DNA from: Bacteroidales bacterium
GTDB taxonomy: Bacteria; Bacteroidota; Bacteroidia; Bacteroidales; UBA12481
Assembly: GCA_021160155.1 (NCBI GenBank)
Contig: JAGHDB010000198.1
Coordinates: forward strand, 1-7,338
Direction: 5' to 3'
DNA: 7,338 nucleotides
Below, one piece after another: positions 6,830-7,338 of the stretch. The notes beneath the pieces were generated by a model that saw nothing but the letters and a program-made list of their open reading frames with translations, did no database searches and was not told the DNA's origin. Numbering within the stretch: position 1 is the stretch's first letter; each line of letters starts with the position of its first letter. The translations under genes and the position numbers were made by a program.

Positions 6830-7196
6830 TATGCTCTTCGTTTTTTTGTTTGAGTAAATTCAATAACTCTTCAACATCCTTGAGATTCAGATCTTCCTTT
6901 CTCGAGAAGAACGAAACCATTTTGTTGATGCTGCCGTCAAAATAGTTGTCCAAAACTTTACGAAGTGTGAAATGAGAATACTCTTCTTTACTCACATTGA
7001 CGGCATATTGGTGAGTCGGACCAAAAACTTTATGTTTCACAAACCCTTTGGTCTCAAGAATTCTGACAATGGTTGATACGGTACTGTATGCCGGTTTGGG
7101 ATCCGGCAGCCAACTGATGATCTCCCTGACAAAAGCCGGGCCATGAGACCACAATACTTGCATGATCTGTTCTTCTGCTTTGGTTAATTCGCGCAT
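6822..7196 (-). CDS. BlaI/MecI-family transcriptional repressor
   Basis: The 124-residue protein is a dimeric winged-helix repressor of the BlaI/MecI/CopY family. The DNA-binding domain covers about 1-72: LTKAEEQIMQVLWSHGP as the first helix, VREIISWL as the second, the recognition helix AYSTVSTIVRILETKGFV (37-53), and the wing KHKVFGPTHQY. Residues about 73-118 form the C-terminal dimerisation helices, with SRKEDLNLKDVEELLNLL resembling the same part of staphylococcal BlaI. The start is the ATG at 7196; the frame also opens with a TTG at 7214, but that TTG is part of the -7 box and cannot be translated from this promoter. It is the first gene of an operon with the M56 peptidase, the usual partner of BlaI repressors, and a palindrome over the -33 box suggests that it represses its own operon. 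Confidence 0.93.
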   Translation of the reverse strand: MRELTKAEEQIMQVLWSHGPAFVREIISWLPDPKPAYSTVSTIVRILETKGFVKHKVFGPTHQYAVNVSKEEYSHFTLRKVLDNYFDGSINKMVSFFSRKEDLNLKDVEELLNLLKQKNEEHNG

Positions 7197-7211
7197 GGTT
7201 TTTCTTTTAAG

Positions 7212-7242
7212 CAAATATACAGCGATAAGTTTAGATAAACAA
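7212..7242 (-). promoter_or_regulatory. Promoter of the blaI-type/M56 operon
   Basis: Read on the minus strand, the -33 TTG is at 7242-7240 and the -7 box TATATTTG at 7219-7212, separated by exactly 20 nt. The spacing is the same as in the rpsO promoter. Transcription should begin near 7205, leaving a very short leader of about 10 nt before the ATG at 7196. Confidence 0.85.
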
Positions 7243-7257
7243 CTAAAAAATTAGTTG
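7240..7257. promoter_or_regulatory. Palindrome over the -33 box, candidate BlaI operator
   Basis: CAACTAA (7240-7246) and TTAGTTG (7251-7257) form a perfect 7-bp inverted repeat with an AAAA spacer. It includes the -33 TTG, so a dimer bound here would block the polymerase. The usual BlaI/MecI core is TACA-N2-TGTA; this site has a different half-site (ACTA/TAGT), so its assignment to the neighbouring repressor is an inference from position and symmetry. A GATAAAC direct repeat (7234-7240 and 7262-7268) flanks it. Confidence 0.6.
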
Positions 7258-7319
7258 AGTTGATAAACGGGTAGAATATTATGATAAATCATGGGTTTAA
7301 AAGTCATTGTTGCGGTTCT

Positions 7320-7338
7320 GTACTATTTCCCATAGTAC
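7320..7338. repeat. Inverted repeat at the window edge, possible second operator or hairpin
   Basis: GTACTAT (7320-7326) and ATAGTAC (7332-7338) form a perfect 7-bp inverted repeat around TTCCC, ending exactly at the window edge, so it may extend further. It shares the ACTA...TAGT half-sites of the palindrome at 7240-7257, with a spacing one base longer. The stretch 7258-7319 between them shows no gene that I can support. Confidence 0.45.

Noticed and set aside
7197..7214. N-terminal extension of the BlaI-type repressor from a TTG at 7214
   Set aside because: The TTG is part of the TATATTTG -7 box, and the family normally begins at the LTKAE region reached from the ATG at 7196.
7297..7338. 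Minus-strand frame entering from the right edge (13 codons ending in TAA at 7299-7297), possibly the end of an upstream gene
   Set aside because: It is too short to judge, and it overlaps the palindrome at 7320-7338; the sequence beyond the window is needed.
7281..7338. Plus-strand frame starting with ATG at 7281 and open to the edge
   Set aside because: Only 19 codons are visible, rich in Cys and His by chance, with no promoter or ribosome site; the alternative ATG at 7291 stops at 7335.
1..7338. CRISPR arrays, tRNA or rRNA genes, insertion sequences and attachment sites
   Set aside because: No regularly spaced repeats, RNA gene signatures, transposase motifs or terminal repeats were seen on either strand.

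Overview
The window reads as ordinary chromosome of a Bacteroidota bacterium, most likely order Bacteroidales; the genus cannot be told from this sequence. Three things point there. Two promoters carry a TAnnTTTG -7 box with a TTG about 20 nt upstream. Most start codons lack a Shine-Dalgarno sequence and sit behind A-rich leaders. The gene families (a BlaR1-like peptidase with a TonB tail, and an OmpA-like/TPR lipoprotein) are typical of the phylum.

Left part (1-2826). A minus-strand gene, cut by the window edge, encodes a secreted protein whose first mature residues resemble sugar-phosphate isomerase/epimerase TIM barrels. Divergent from it is a clear promoter for rpsO (ribosomal protein S15), followed 24 nt later by pnp (polynucleotide phosphorylase), and a strong hairpin terminator directly after the pnp stop.

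Middle (2827-5415). A deoxynucleoside kinase gene starts only 11 nt after the terminator T-run. There is no room for a promoter in between, so its expression probably depends on read-through or on a start inside pnp. Then comes a separately transcribed gene for a 574-residue outer-membrane-type lipoprotein with a beta-rich N-terminal region, a degenerate OmpA-like domain and C-terminal TPRs. A perfect 18-bp inverted repeat separates it from the convergent operon and can terminate transcription in both directions.

Right part (5416-7338, minus strand). A two-gene operon encodes a BlaI/MecI-family repressor and, overlapping it by 8 nt, an M56 (BlaR1/MecR1-type) membrane metallopeptidase that ends in a TonB C-terminal domain. 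The operon promoter is well formed, and a palindrome covers its -33 box, so autorepression by the BlaI protein is likely. No beta-lactamase or other target gene is visible. The peptidase gene also has an internal AAAAGGAGG plus ATG that could produce a separate 200-residue TonB-domain protein with a lipoprotein-like signal.

The most unusual points are this repressor/peptidase/TonB unit with its possible second product, and the terminator-embedded start of the kinase gene. Nothing here is a clearly new defence or mobile system.
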